Positions 9,061-16,930 of a DNA stretch of 64,000 bases are shown in pieces. Position 1 is the first letter of the stretch, and each line of letters opens with the position of its first letter. Both the position numbers and the translations under genes were made by a program. The stretch covers positions 17,443 through 81,442 of the forward strand of contig CAVSII010000013.1 of NCBI GenBank assembly GCA_963727955.1. Direction: 5' to 3'. Below the pieces are notes generated by a model. The model saw only the letters and a list, made by a program, of their open reading frames with translations. It was not told where the DNA came from and did not search any database. Source of the DNA: Bog-756 sp963727955. Lineage in GTDB: Bacteria; Actinomycetota; Acidimicrobiia; Acidimicrobiales; RAAP-2.

Positions 9061-10518
9061 TCAGCCGGCGGGGGTGAATCCGACCGGCAGGTTGATCGTC
9101 TTCTTCTCCAGGAACAACTCGAGGCCGTCCTCACCGAATTCGCGACCGACCCCCGAGGTCTTGTACCCGCCGAAGGGCGAGGAGAAGTCGATGGGAATGC
9201 TGGAGTTGACCATGTAGGTACCGGTCCGGACCTGCCGGGCCACAGCCAGGCCGCGCTCGTTGTCGCCGCTGAACACACCTCCGCACAGTCCGTAGTCGGA
9301 GTCGTTGGCGATACGGACTGCATCGGCGTCGTCGTCATAGGGGATCACCGCCAGGACGGGACCGAAGATCTCCTCCCGGGCGATGCGCATGCTGTTGTCC
9401 ACATCCACGAACACGGTGGGCTCGACGAACCAGCCGGTGTCGATGCCGGCGGGGCGTCCCCCACCGGTGGCAATTTTGGCGCCTTCGTCCTGTCCGATCT
9501 GGATGTAGTTCTCCACCCGGTCGCGTTGCCGCTCGGCCACCAGCGGACCGACCTCGGTGGTCGGGTCGAGGGCGTCCCCCACCTTCATGGCCTGCACTCC
9601 GGCCACCAACGCCTCGCTCACCTCGGTGTAGCGGTCACGAGGGGCCAGGATCCGGGTGAGGGAGATGCATGCTTCGCCGTTGTTCATGATGGCGTTGGGC
9701 ATAAGGAGGGGGATGGAGACGTCGAGATCCACATCGTCGAGCAGGATGGCCGCCGACTTGCCCCCCAGCTCGAGGCTGAACCGTTTGAGATTGGCGCCGC
9801 AGGCGGCACCGATCTTGCGACCGGCCGCCGTCGAACCGGTGAAGGACACCTTGTCGACCCCGGGATGGTTGACCAGGTACTCGCCCACCTCGCGTCCGGC
9901 CGGGACCACGCTGAGCACACCGGCCGGGAGGCCGGCTTCGGCGAAGATTTCGGCCAGCACGTTCCCGTCCAGCGGCGTCTCCGGGGCCGGCTTGAAGACG
10001 ACCGTGCTCCCCGACAACAGTGCCGGGGCCAACTTGGCGCAGGCCAAAAACAGAGGCACGTTCCAAGGGGTGATGGCAGCGACCACCCCCACCGGCTCCT
10101 TGGACACCATCACCGGGCCCATCAGGCCGTCCTTGACCGTGTCGAAGGCGAAAGTGGAGCCGAGGCCGGCGTAGTAGTCGAGGATCATGGTGGGGGCGAA
10201 CACCTGGGCCAGGGTCCCCCAGGCGATGGGCGATCCCATCTCGTTGGAGATGAGCTCGGCCAAGCCCTGCATGTCGTTGCGGATGGCTTCGGCCACCTTG
10301 GTCAGGACGGCGGCCCTCTCGACGGGCGCCATCCGGGGCCAGGGTCCGTGTTCGAAAGCCTGCCGGGCGGCGGCCACAGCCCGGTCGACGTCGGCGTTCT
10401 GAGCCTCGGGCACCCTCCCCACCAGCTCTTCGGTGGTGGGCGAGTGCACGTCGAATACGGCCGACGACGACGGCTCCACCCACTCGCCGCCGATGAACAG
10501 ACGATCGTAAGACTTCAC
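9061..10518 (-). CDS. NAD(P)-dependent aldehyde dehydrogenase
   Basis: A 485-residue member of the aldehyde dehydrogenase superfamily, which oxidises aldehydes to acids. All catalytic landmarks are visible: the Asn in TPWNVPLF, the cofactor Lys in VFKPAPETP, the FTGSTAAG dinucleotide turn, the general-base Glu in LELGGKSA and the nucleophile Cys in NNGEACISL. The GEAC form around the Cys resembles broad-specificity, terpenoid- or steroid-side-chain-type enzymes, but the substrate is not fixed by this. GTG at 10518 was chosen because AGGAGGG lies a few bases upstream. It is transcribed alone, divergent from the gene at 10775 across a 256-bp spacer. Confidence 0.92.
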   Translation of the reverse strand: MKSYDRLFIGGEWVEPSSSAVFDVHSPTTEELVGRVPEAQNADVDRAVAAARQAFEHGPWPRMAPVERAAVLTKVAEAIRNDMQGLAELISNEMGSPIAWGTLAQVFAPTMILDYYAGLGSTFAFDTVKDGLMGPVMVSKEPVGVVAAITPWNVPLFLACAKLAPALLSGSTVVFKPAPETPLDGNVLAEIFAEAGLPAGVLSVVPAGREVGEYLVNHPGVDKVSFTGSTAAGRKIGAACGANLKRFSLELGGKSAAILLDDVDLDVSIPLLMPNAIMNNGEACISLTRILAPRDRYTEVSEALVAGVQAMKVGDALDPTTEVGPLVAERQRDRVENYIQIGQDEGAKIATGGGRPAGIDTGWFVEPTVFVDVDNSMRIAREEIFGPVLAVIPYDDDADAVRIANDSDYGLCGGVFSGDNERGLAVARQVRTGTYMVNSSIPIDFSSPFGGYKTSGVGREFGEDGLELFLEKKTINLPVGFTPAG

Positions 10519-10774
10519 GGGCCCTCCTGGTTGGACTGGATCGACGGCGACCGTGCTCCGGCGGAAGGGCCCAGGGGCAGGCCGTCATCTCGTGCCGTTC
10601 CGGCACGTGCGTGCCCAAAATGGTAGCCCGACAGCGCTGTCAGCGCCCTATCGCCACAACGCCCCCGGCGCCCCCGGGCCACAATGGTGGCTACGCTCCC
10701 TTGGCCCATCCAACCTGGGGACCGGTGTCCCCCAGGTCGTGCCGATCCGCCACATCCCACCACCGAGGACCCAC

Positions 10775-11888
10775 ATGCTCTCCCCCCTAGACGACTATCC
10801 GGTTCATCAGATTTCCGAGCCCATGCGCCATGTGGGGACCTCGGATCGCAACTTCTACGACCGCTACTACTTCAACATCCACGGCGCCGCCGGGGTCCAC
10901 GGGACCGACGACGAGCTCTTCGCCGTCATCGGCGTCGGCCAGTACCCCAACCTGAGCGTGGCCGATGCCTTCGTGTCGGTGCTGTGGGGCGACGACCATC
11001 GGGTGGTGCGGTCGTCACGGACGCTGGGCGCCGATCGGATGGACGCGTCAGTCGGGCCCATCCGGGTCGAGGTGGTCAAGGGGCTGGAGGAGGTCCGCGT
11101 CATCGTCGAGCCCAACCAGTGGGGCATCGAGCTCGACGCCGTCTACCGGGGCTTTTCGGAGGCCCATCTCGAGTCACGTCACTTCGACCGCCAAATTCTC
11201 GCGGGTCACCTTCGATTCGACCCGGTTCGCCCAGGTCGGATCGTGGGAGGGAACTCTGGTGTCGGCCGGACGCCAGCTGCGTCTCACGCCCGACCGCTGG
11301 TGGGGTACCCGGGACCGGTCGTGGGGGGTCCGGCCGGTGGGTGAGCCCGAGCCCCCGGGCATCCGGGCCACCGACACCGAGGGAGGTTTCTTCTGGATCT
11401 ACGCCCCGGTCCGTTTCGAGGACCACGCGCTGGTCACCATCGTCCAGGAACGCCCGACGGGCGAACGGATCATGCAGGACGCCCACCGGGTGTTTCCCCT
11501 GGGGTCGGGGCGCCAGGCCGAGTGGCTGGGCCGTCCCGAACACGAGTTGCGCTTCGCCCCCGGCACCCGCCGGGTGACAGGGGCCACCCTCACCTACTAC
11601 GGCGCCCACGGTCGGGTCACCGCCCAGGTGGAGGTCGAGCCGCTCCTGGCTTTCCCGTTGCTGCTGGGCAGCGGTTACGGGCTCGAACCCGATTGGCGGC
11701 ACGGCATGTACCAGGGCGACCTGGTGGTGCAGGGACAGGAGCTCCCTGCGACCGACCCCAGCTATTCGACGTGGGGGCTCACCGAGCACGCCGCCCGCTT
11801 CACCTACGACGGGCAGGTGGGCTACGGCATGCTGGAGTGCGCGGTCATGGGGCCCCACCGCCAGTACGGGTTCACCGGCTGGGAGTGA
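10775..11888 (+). pseudogene. Uncharacterised conserved protein, split by one frameshift
   Basis: Two adjacent frames together make one protein of about 370 residues. The first part (LSPLDDYPVHQ, DRNFYDRYYFNIHG) runs to HFDRQ at 11194; the second continues as FSRVTFDSTRF, then RWWGTRDRSWGVRPVG and YGFTGWE. Removing one A from the AAA at 11193-11195 joins them without a stop. The RSWGVRPVG pattern recalls an actinobacterial family of unknown function that I can only place by memory. ATG at 10775 has GAGG 6 nt upstream. The break may be a sequence error, since both halves keep well-formed protein sequence. It converges on the next gene with 15 bp between stops. Confidence 0.75.
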
Positions 11889-11903
11889 GGCGGAGAAGGC
11901 CCG

Positions 11904-12299
11904 TCAGCTCACCGACCGGACGGCGTCGGGCTCCCAGAAGGCCCGCAGTGACGCGATCTTTCCCGCCGGCGACCGGCGGTAGATGTAGATACCGTCGACT
12001 TCGATGACCGACCCGCCCCCGAGGTCGATGCGGATGATCCCCACGTTGGCCGCCTCGTCGCCGCACAGGAACGACTGGTTGATGGTGAAGCGGATCGACT
12101 GGTTGACGCCTATCACGTTGTCGTAGAAGGCAGCGATGGCCTCGAGCCCACGGTGACCGAGCCCCTCGGCATCGAAGGGCGACGGGCCGACCGGGTCCTG
12201 TACCACGGCGTCGGGCTCGAACAGGTCGAGCCAGGCCTGTCGGTCCCCCGCCTCGACGGCCGCCATGGAGGCCCGACCCAGGTCGCGGGCGGTGGTCAC
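11904..12299 (-). CDS. SnoaL/NTF2-like protein
   Basis: A 131-residue protein with the cone-shaped alpha+beta barrel pattern of the NTF2/SnoaL superfamily: helix with AVEAGDRQAWLDLFEPDAVVQDPVG, the helical GLEAIAAFYDNVIG, then strands ending in EVDGIYIYRR and IASLRAFWEP. Members act as polyketide cyclases, ketosteroid isomerases, hydratases or mere binding domains, so the reaction is open. GTG at 12299 overlaps the stop of the LLM oxidoreductase gene (GTGA), and a longer open frame upstream would run inside that gene. It is the last gene of a four-gene minus-strand operon (13933-11904) and may act on the product of the oxidoreductase. Confidence 0.8.
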   Translation of the reverse strand: MTTARDLGRASMAAVEAGDRQAWLDLFEPDAVVQDPVGPSPFDAEGLGHRGLEAIAAFYDNVIGVNQSIRFTINQSFLCGDEAANVGIIRIDLGGGSVIEVDGIYIYRRSPAGKIASLRAFWEPDAVRSVS

Positions 12300-13171
12300 G
12301 ATGCCACCTTGGTCATCACGTCGTCGGCGTAGCGGCGGAGGTTGTCCACCTTGGCCTGCAGCTGCTCGGTGTCCGGACCCTCGGCGTAGGGCCACCGGAA
12401 GCCCACGATGACGTCGGTCACGCCCTGCTCCTCGAGACGGTGGATGCCGTCGACCGAGTAGGCGTCGAGGGAGATGACATGGACCTCGAAGGGGCGGTCG
12501 GCCGTCCCTTCCTCCTCCCGCAGGCGGGCCAGCTGCTCGAGCAGGCCGGGTAGATCGGCCGGGTCGCCACCCCCGTGGAGCCAACCGTCGGAACGGGCCG
12601 CCCGGCGCAGGGCGGCCGGCGCATGGCCACCGATGAGTATGGGAAGGGGTTGGGTCGGTGTCGGGCTGATCTTGAGGGACTCCAGGTCGTAGACCTGGCC
12701 GTGGTACTCGAAGTAGCCCCCGGCTGACAGGCCCCGGATGATGTCGATGGCCTCGTCCATGCGCCGGCCCCGTCCCTCCCAGGGGACGTCGACGAACCTG
12801 TAGTCCTCCGGCCAGGGGCTCGAGCCCACACCCAGAGCCAGTCGGTTGCCGGTCAGCACGGCCACCGATGTGGCCTGCTTGGCCACCAGCAGCGGGTGTC
12901 GCATGGGCAGCTTGAGCACGAAGGTGATGAAGCGCAGGTTTTCGGTCACCGCCCCCATGGCCGGGATGAGCGAGAAGGGCTCGATGAAGGGCTTGTCGTC
13001 GAGAAACTGGCGGGTGTGGTCAGGAGAGAAGGGATAGGTGGAGTCGGACACCTCCGGGTAGCAGATGCTGTCGGGGACCACCATGCCGTCGTACCCGGCC
13101 TCCTCGGCCGCCCGGGCCAGCGGAAGGTAATAGGAAGGGTCGATCATCGATTCGGCGTAGGAAAAGCGCAT
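12296..13171 (-). CDS. LLM-class flavin oxidoreductase, probably F420-dependent
   Basis: A 291-residue TIM-barrel enzyme of the luciferase-like monooxygenase class. Seen are the N-terminal strand MRFSYAES, the LRFITFVLKLPMRHPLLVAKQ strand-helix, LALGVGSSPWPEDYRF, and PILIGGHAPAALRRAARSDGW, the cofactor phosphate region shared with F420-dependent actinobacterial members. These enzymes carry out hydride transfers on alcohols, ketones or lipids; the substrate is unknown. Two bases separate it from the gene upstream and its stop overlaps the SnoaL-like gene, so all are one transcript. FMN instead of F420 is the alternative. Confidence 0.88.
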   Translation of the reverse strand: MRFSYAESMIDPSYYLPLARAAEEAGYDGMVVPDSICYPEVSDSTYPFSPDHTRQFLDDKPFIEPFSLIPAMGAVTENLRFITFVLKLPMRHPLLVAKQATSVAVLTGNRLALGVGSSPWPEDYRFVDVPWEGRGRRMDEAIDIIRGLSAGGYFEYHGQVYDLESLKISPTPTQPLPILIGGHAPAALRRAARSDGWLHGGGDPADLPGLLEQLARLREEEGTADRPFEVHVISLDAYSVDGIHRLEEQGVTDVIVGFRWPYAEGPDTEQLQAKVDNLRRYADDVMTKVAS

Positions 13172-13173
13172 CT

Positions 13174-13533
13174 CTATCGGTCCCCCCAGTCGACATGGGC
13201 GCGGATGGCGTCACCCGACATCCACCCGCGGCTGGCGGCGAACTCGAGCATGGCGCCGAAGGCCGTCTCCCACTCCGGTGCGAGAGACAAGCCCCGCCCG
13301 AGGGCGGCCTCAGCGGCCAACCTCCGGACGGCGGCCGTGGGGACCAGGACGTCCCCGTCCGCTTCGACCTGACCGGCGCCGTGTTCGTGCAGGGCCGAAC
13401 CGAGCACCTGGCGCCGATCGCCGTCGAGGGGCTCACCCGTCGGCGGCGGGACGGGACGGACGGCAAACCGGTCCATCTCGTCGACCCCGGCCAGCACCAC
13501 CCGCCCGGTCGACAGCTCGACCACCAGTTCCAT
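13174..13533 (-). CDS. Hypothetical protein in the LLM operon
   Basis: A 119-residue soluble protein that I cannot assign. The first 50 residues are strand-rich (LVVELSTGRVVLAGVDEM), the rest helical (AAVRRLAAEAALGRGL, FGAMLEFAASRGWM). ATG at 13533 has GGGAG upstream at a usable distance. The stop lies 2 bp before the start of the oxidoreductase, which argues for translation and for a related job. Confidence 0.65.
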   Translation of the reverse strand: MELVVELSTGRVVLAGVDEMDRFAVRPVPPPTGEPLDGDRRQVLGSALHEHGAGQVEADGDVLVPTAAVRRLAAEAALGRGLSLAPEWETAFGAMLEFAASRGWMSGDAIRAHVDWGDR

Positions 13534-13564
13534 GTGCGCGGGCTCCCGACCGGACCGATGGGCG

Positions 13565-13933
13565 CTAGGCCGGTGCCGAGGCCGGAACCCCGGCCTCCTT
13601 CAGTCGGTCGGCCACCCAGGCGATGCCGTTGGGGGCGGCCATGGCGGTGGGCCAGCCTTCCAGGATCCTCTCCACCTCGGCCAGGGTGGCGATGTAGCCG
13701 ACCACCATCACCAGGATCCGGTCCACCGGCATCTGCTCCACTTCGGCATCGCCGAAGGGTGTCCAGGTGTCCACCTCGGGCACCAGCTCCAGCATCACGT
13801 AGAGCTCGCCGGTGTCCTCCACCCAGCTCAGTTCGTAGCGGCTCCCCTTGGCGTCGTACCAGTTGGTGCCCAACTCCACCTCGGATGATTGACGGCGACG
13901 CTCGTCCGAGCTGTAGAACTCCTCGATGTCCAT
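13565..13933 (-). CDS. Hypothetical protein, first gene of the LLM operon
   Basis: A 122-residue acidic protein of unknown function. It contains NWYDAKGSRYELSWVEDTGELYVMLE, which reads as a three-stranded sheet, then a helical half ending in IAWVADRLKEAG. The start ATG at 13933 has no clear ribosome binding site; TAACGT lies 9 nt upstream and could be a -10 element. The next gene starts 31 bp downstream on the same strand. Confidence 0.65.
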   Translation of the reverse strand: MDIEEFYSSDERRRQSSEVELGTNWYDAKGSRYELSWVEDTGELYVMLELVPEVDTWTPFGDAEVEQMPVDRILVMVVGYIATLAEVERILEGWPTAMAAPNGIAWVADRLKEAGVPASAPA

Positions 13934-14044
13934 GGTCAGGTGACGTTAGCCCATCAGGTTGGGCCCGGTCGGACGCCATGGCGGGCCGGCGGGACCTCGT
14001 GAGCCAAGGGACGACGGCCCGTCGTTACGGTCAGCGGACCACGG

Positions 14045-14524
14045 TCAGAGGAGGAGCCAGGTCCTGCCGTCGATCAGTTCGCGGGCAGCATCCAGGTGGC
14101 CGGCATGGCACGCCGTTTCGGTGATGACATGGAGCAGGATGGCGCGCAGGTCCGCCAGCCGCCAGGACCCGAAGAAGTCGGGCCACTGTTTGGGTGGAGC
14201 GTCGAGCGGGGTGGCGGTGACGATGTCGTTGGTCCGGCCGATCTGGGCCCGATAGAGAGCGATGACCTCCTCGGGGGCGGTGGTGGTACTGACCTTCCAC
14301 GCCGAGGTGGCGTCAGCCGCCTCGGAGAATGGTTCACCCGCCACGATCTGGCCGAACCAGAACTGCTCGACGTCCACCGCCAGGTGGTGCAGCATGCCCA
14401 CGCAATTCCACCCGGTGGGCAAAGGGGCCTGGTGCAGGCCGGCATCGGTGAGTCCGTCCACGATGCCCAGCACGTGGGCGCGCTGGGCGTCGAGTGACTC
14501 GACCAGCGCCGCTTTGGTGTCCAT
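14045..14524 (-). CDS. DinB-like (DUF664-type) protein
   Basis: A 159-residue four-helix-bundle protein of the DinB/YfiT superfamily. The metal-binding histidines are visible in MLHHLAVDVEQFW (first site) and LLHVITETACHAGHLD (the paired HxxxH site near the C-terminus), and the ending ELIDGRTWLLL is typical of actinobacterial members. Relatives include mycothiol-dependent transferases, which fits an actinobacterium, but most have no known activity. ATG at 14524 is preceded by GGAGGAG 4 nt away, a strong ribosome site. It ends 111 bp from the operon on its left and follows tRNA-Met on the same strand. Confidence 0.82.
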   Translation of the reverse strand: MDTKAALVESLDAQRAHVLGIVDGLTDAGLHQAPLPTGWNCVGMLHHLAVDVEQFWFGQIVAGEPFSEAADATSAWKVSTTTAPEEVIALYRAQIGRTNDIVTATPLDAPPKQWPDFFGSWRLADLRAILLHVITETACHAGHLDAARELIDGRTWLLL

Positions 14525-14585
14525 GCAGCTCCTCCGATGCTCTCGTGGCTCCTCGAGGAGGACCCCAAACGACTCCAGCCGGTAG

Positions 14586-14658
14586 TGGGGCAGGCAGGGA
14601 TCGAACCTGCGACCGAGGGATTATGAGTCCCCTGCTCTGACCACTGAGCTACTGCCCC
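14586..14658 (-). tRNA. tRNA with CAT anticodon (elongator Met or Ile2)
   Basis: The reverse complement is a 73-nt cloverleaf: acceptor GGGGCAG/CTGCCCC with discriminator A, anticodon stem GGGGA/TCCCT closing loop CTCATAA, T-loop TTCGATC. The paired first base and the ordinary anticodon stem exclude initiator tRNA. Elongator Met and the TilS-modified Ile2 form cannot be separated by eye; CCA is not encoded. Confidence 0.93.
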
Positions 14659-14831
14659 CTGACCTGGTCCTTTGCCGCCCGAGGCGACCCGGGCAGGGCT
14701 GGGATCCTCGTCGCCGCCGGGGTGACCGGTGCAGGTTGAGCAACAAAACTACGTCATCGGAGCCACCGGACGGCCGAACGATCCTCGATCCGACACCATA
14801 CGAGGCGAGTGACGCCATTCTGGTGTCTAAC

Positions 14832-15812
14832 ATGCAATCCATGGGGGCCGTGGGCCAGGACTTACGCACACAGCCCCCACCGGACCACCCCCGGCGGCGA
14901 GGGCGGGCTTTCCCGCTGGTGACCCGCCTGGCTGTCGCGGTCGTACTGGTCGGTGCCTGTGCCACCGTCGGGTCGGCAGCCTCGGCCGTCGGGTCGGCAG
15001 CCTCGGCCGGTGCCTCGGGATGGTGGGTAGCGCCGCTCGGCTCCCAACCCTGGCAGTGGGAGCTCAGCCATCCGCTCAACTTGCAGAACGCCCGTGACAT
15101 GGGTACCAACGACCGGTTGCCCGACGGAAAGCCGGCACCGGCCCCGGTCATCTACGACATCGACGCCATCATCAATCCGGCCTCGACGGTCACCGCTCTG
15201 CATGACATGGGTAAGCACGTGGTCTGCTACATCGAGGTGGGCGCGGCCGGCAACTATTACTCCGCCGCCAGCGAAGGACTGACCACCAGCTACTACGACC
15301 AGCTCAAGTCAGCCGGGGTCTTCGGCAACAAGGTGGGCGGCTATCCCGAGTACTACCTGGACATCCGGTCGGCCTCCACCGTCTCGATCATCGAATCGAT
15401 GATCGACCACCAGTGTGCGGCCAAGGGGTTCGACGCCATCGAGACGGACATCGACGAGGAGTACACCGACAACTCCGGCTTCCCTCTCACCAAGGCCATC
15501 GAGGAGCAGTACATGACCACCATCGCCGACTACATCCATTCCCTCGATATGGGCTGGTGGATCAAGAACCCTGACGATACCGGTGACAGCTACGCCACCG
15601 ACATGTACCCGCTGGCCGATGCCGTCCTGACCGAGCAGTGCAACCAGTACTCTTCGTGCGGCCTTCTCGATGCCTACGTGGGGAAAAAGGCGGTGTTCAA
15701 CGCCGAGTACCACGTGAAGACGTCGAAGTTCTGCCCGTCTGACGATGCGTTGGGGTTCAACGGAGTTCGATTCCCGGTGGCCCTCAACGGGCCACGCAAA
15801 CCCTGTCAATAG
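14832..15812 (+). CDS. Secreted glycoside hydrolase family 114-like protein
   Basis: An exported TIM-barrel protein of about 326 residues. A basic stretch (PRRRGR) and a hydrophobic segment ending in GSAASA read as a signal peptide. The body carries the marks of GH114 (endo-alpha-1,4-polygalactosaminidase-like): WQWELSHPL, VIYDIDAI, MGKHVVCYIEVG, the barrel strand GFDAIETDIDEEY with acidic residues suitable for catalysis, and MGWWIKN. Enzymes of this family cleave galactosamine-containing exopolysaccharide. The start is uncertain: ATG at 14832 lacks a ribosome site, ATG at 14841 and TTG at 14736 are also possible. A direct repeat of VGSAAS lies at the signal cleavage region. Confidence 0.82.
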   Translation: MQSMGAVGQDLRTQPPPDHPRRRGRAFPLVTRLAVAVVLVGACATVGSAASAVGSAASAGASGWWVAPLGSQPWQWELSHPLNLQNARDMGTNDRLPDGKPAPAPVIYDIDAIINPASTVTALHDMGKHVVCYIEVGAAGNYYSAASEGLTTSYYDQLKSAGVFGNKVGGYPEYYLDIRSASTVSIIESMIDHQCAAKGFDAIETDIDEEYTDNSGFPLTKAIEEQYMTTIADYIHSLDMGWWIKNPDDTGDSYATDMYPLADAVLTEQCNQYSSCGLLDAYVGKKAVFNAEYHVKTSKFCPSDDALGFNGVRFPVALNGPRKPCQ

Positions 15813-15900
15813 CCGATGTGCTCAGAACAAGGGGGTACCCGCATCACATGCATCCGTTCATGACGGGCGGCGTCGCCCGACTACCGAGGTCGGCATCCCA

Positions 15901-16398
15901 ATGACATCGCCCAAACAGAACAGACGGACCACCGACGACGTCGTTCTTCCTGTCTACCTGACTGAAGAACGGTCCATGGTCGAACTGGCCGACGGTGAGG
16001 TGGTAGGCGTCGGTTTCACCCCGTTTCTGGACGAGGCGCGCACCGTGGAGATCAAGGAGGACGACCGATCACCGGTCCTTCCCGGTGTCGTCTACTCCCG
16101 TGTGGCGGGGGTGTCGTTCCACGACGACGTGATCCAGCTCCGCCACTTCACCTGTGGCCAGGAAGTCGAGATCCGGCCCGAGCCGGCCAATCCCCGTGAT
16201 CCGAATGCACTGGCCGTGTTCGGTGGTGGGCACCGCGTCGGGTACCTCCCTGATCCGATTGCCCGGGTGCTGGCCCCCTCCGGCACCCGGGTGGGACGTG
16301 GGGTCATCCTCATGGAATGGTCGTCCAACGGGGTGCGACAAGGGATTTGGGTACTGGGCTCGATGCACGTCCGGCTCTCGTTGGACTTTCCGGGCTGA
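15901..16398 (+). CDS. Stand-alone HIRAN-domain protein
   Basis: A 165-residue protein whose C-terminal half is a HIRAN domain: VAGVSFHDDVIQLRHF, then GQEVEIRPEPANPRDPNALAVF and HRVGYLPDPIARVL. HIRAN domains bind single-stranded 3' DNA ends and are found fused to repair helicases and nucleases; stand-alone forms occur in bacteria. No catalytic domain accompanies it here. The N-terminal 60 residues are unassigned. ATG at 15901 lies 11 nt after GAGG; the longer frame upstream overlaps the GH114 gene and was rejected. Role in DNA repair is inference. Confidence 0.8.
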   Translation: MTSPKQNRRTTDDVVLPVYLTEERSMVELADGEVVGVGFTPFLDEARTVEIKEDDRSPVLPGVVYSRVAGVSFHDDVIQLRHFTCGQEVEIRPEPANPRDPNALAVFGGGHRVGYLPDPIARVLAPSGTRVGRGVILMEWSSNGVRQGIWVLGSMHVRLSLDFPG

Positions 16399-16446
16399 GG
16401 GCCACACGACGGATCCCGAGCCGGTCTGATCGGGGCACCCGCACCC

Positions 16447-16452
16447 TACGAT
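16447..16452 (+). promoter_or_regulatory. Putative -10 element TACGAT of a leaderless gene
   Basis: TACGAT ends 6 nt before the ATG at 16459 and no Shine-Dalgarno sequence is present, so transcription would start at or next to the A of the ATG. Five other starts in the window share this spacing. Confidence 0.45.
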
Positions 16453-16458
16453 TGCCCG

Positions 16459-16854
16459 ATGGCCACCACCCCACTGCTCCTCGTCGTCGCCGACAGCTGC
16501 GAGAAGACGTCCACCGCCGCCTCCATCACCGGCTCGGTCATCCTCCTCGCCCTGGTCGGTGGCGTCATCGCCCTGGCCATTGCCAACAGCCAGGCCAGAA
16601 GGCGACTGACGACGGCCAACAGCGAGCTGGGCTACCTCCGGCCGGAGTATGCCCGGCTACAGCTTTGGGCGGCCCAGCTGAGTGGCACGCCGGCAACCGA
16701 CGCCCAAGCCACCGCTTATCCCACCACCCTGGTTCCCGCACAGTGGTATCCGGATCCGTCCGGACGTCACGAACTGCGTTACTGGGAGGGCAGCCGTTGG
16801 AGTGGGCATGTCTCCGACAACGGCGTCACCTCTCTCGACCCGACCGATCCGTGA
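16459..16854 (+). CDS. Single-pass membrane protein with DUF2510 domain
   Basis: A 131-residue protein with one transmembrane segment (about 22-45, ITGSVILLALVGGVIALAIA), a helical cytoplasmic linker, and a C-terminal DUF2510 domain (about 92-120) recognised by PAQWYPDPSGRHELRYWEGSRWSGHV. DUF2510 is a small Trp-rich actinobacterial module of unknown function found in membrane proteins. ATG at 16459 is favoured because a -10-like element lies exactly 6 nt upstream. It converges on the CPBP gene. Confidence 0.78.
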   Translation: MATTPLLLVVADSCEKTSTAASITGSVILLALVGGVIALAIANSQARRRLTTANSELGYLRPEYARLQLWAAQLSGTPATDAQATAYPTTLVPAQWYPDPSGRHELRYWEGSRWSGHVSDNGVTSLDPTDP

Positions 16855-16867
16855 CGACCGGGTCGTC
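16853..16867. terminator. Short hairpin at the end of the DUF2510 gene
   Basis: GACGAC (16853-16858) and GTCGTC (16862-16867) can pair around a 3-nt loop directly at the stop codon, followed by CCCCTTT. It lies between convergent genes. The stem is short, so the call is tentative. Confidence 0.3.
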
Positions 16868-16930
16868 CCCTTTCGCCACCACCACCGCCACCGCCGGCGC
16901 CGGCGCCGGCGTCACCGCTCCACGTTCCGA

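Noticed and set aside
8518..10626. 702-codon open frame on the plus strand
   Set aside because: It lies antisense to the acyltransferase and aldehyde dehydrogenase genes, is rich in Gly/His/Arg and has no domain; long antisense frames are common at this GC content.
13195..14124. 309-codon plus-strand frame
   Set aside because: It is antisense to three well-packed operon genes and consists of Arg/Pro/Gly-rich sequence without a domain.
15901..16398. HIRAN protein as part of an anti-phage system
   Set aside because: No nuclease, helicase or other effector is adjacent; the neighbours are a secreted glycosidase and a DUF2510 membrane protein.
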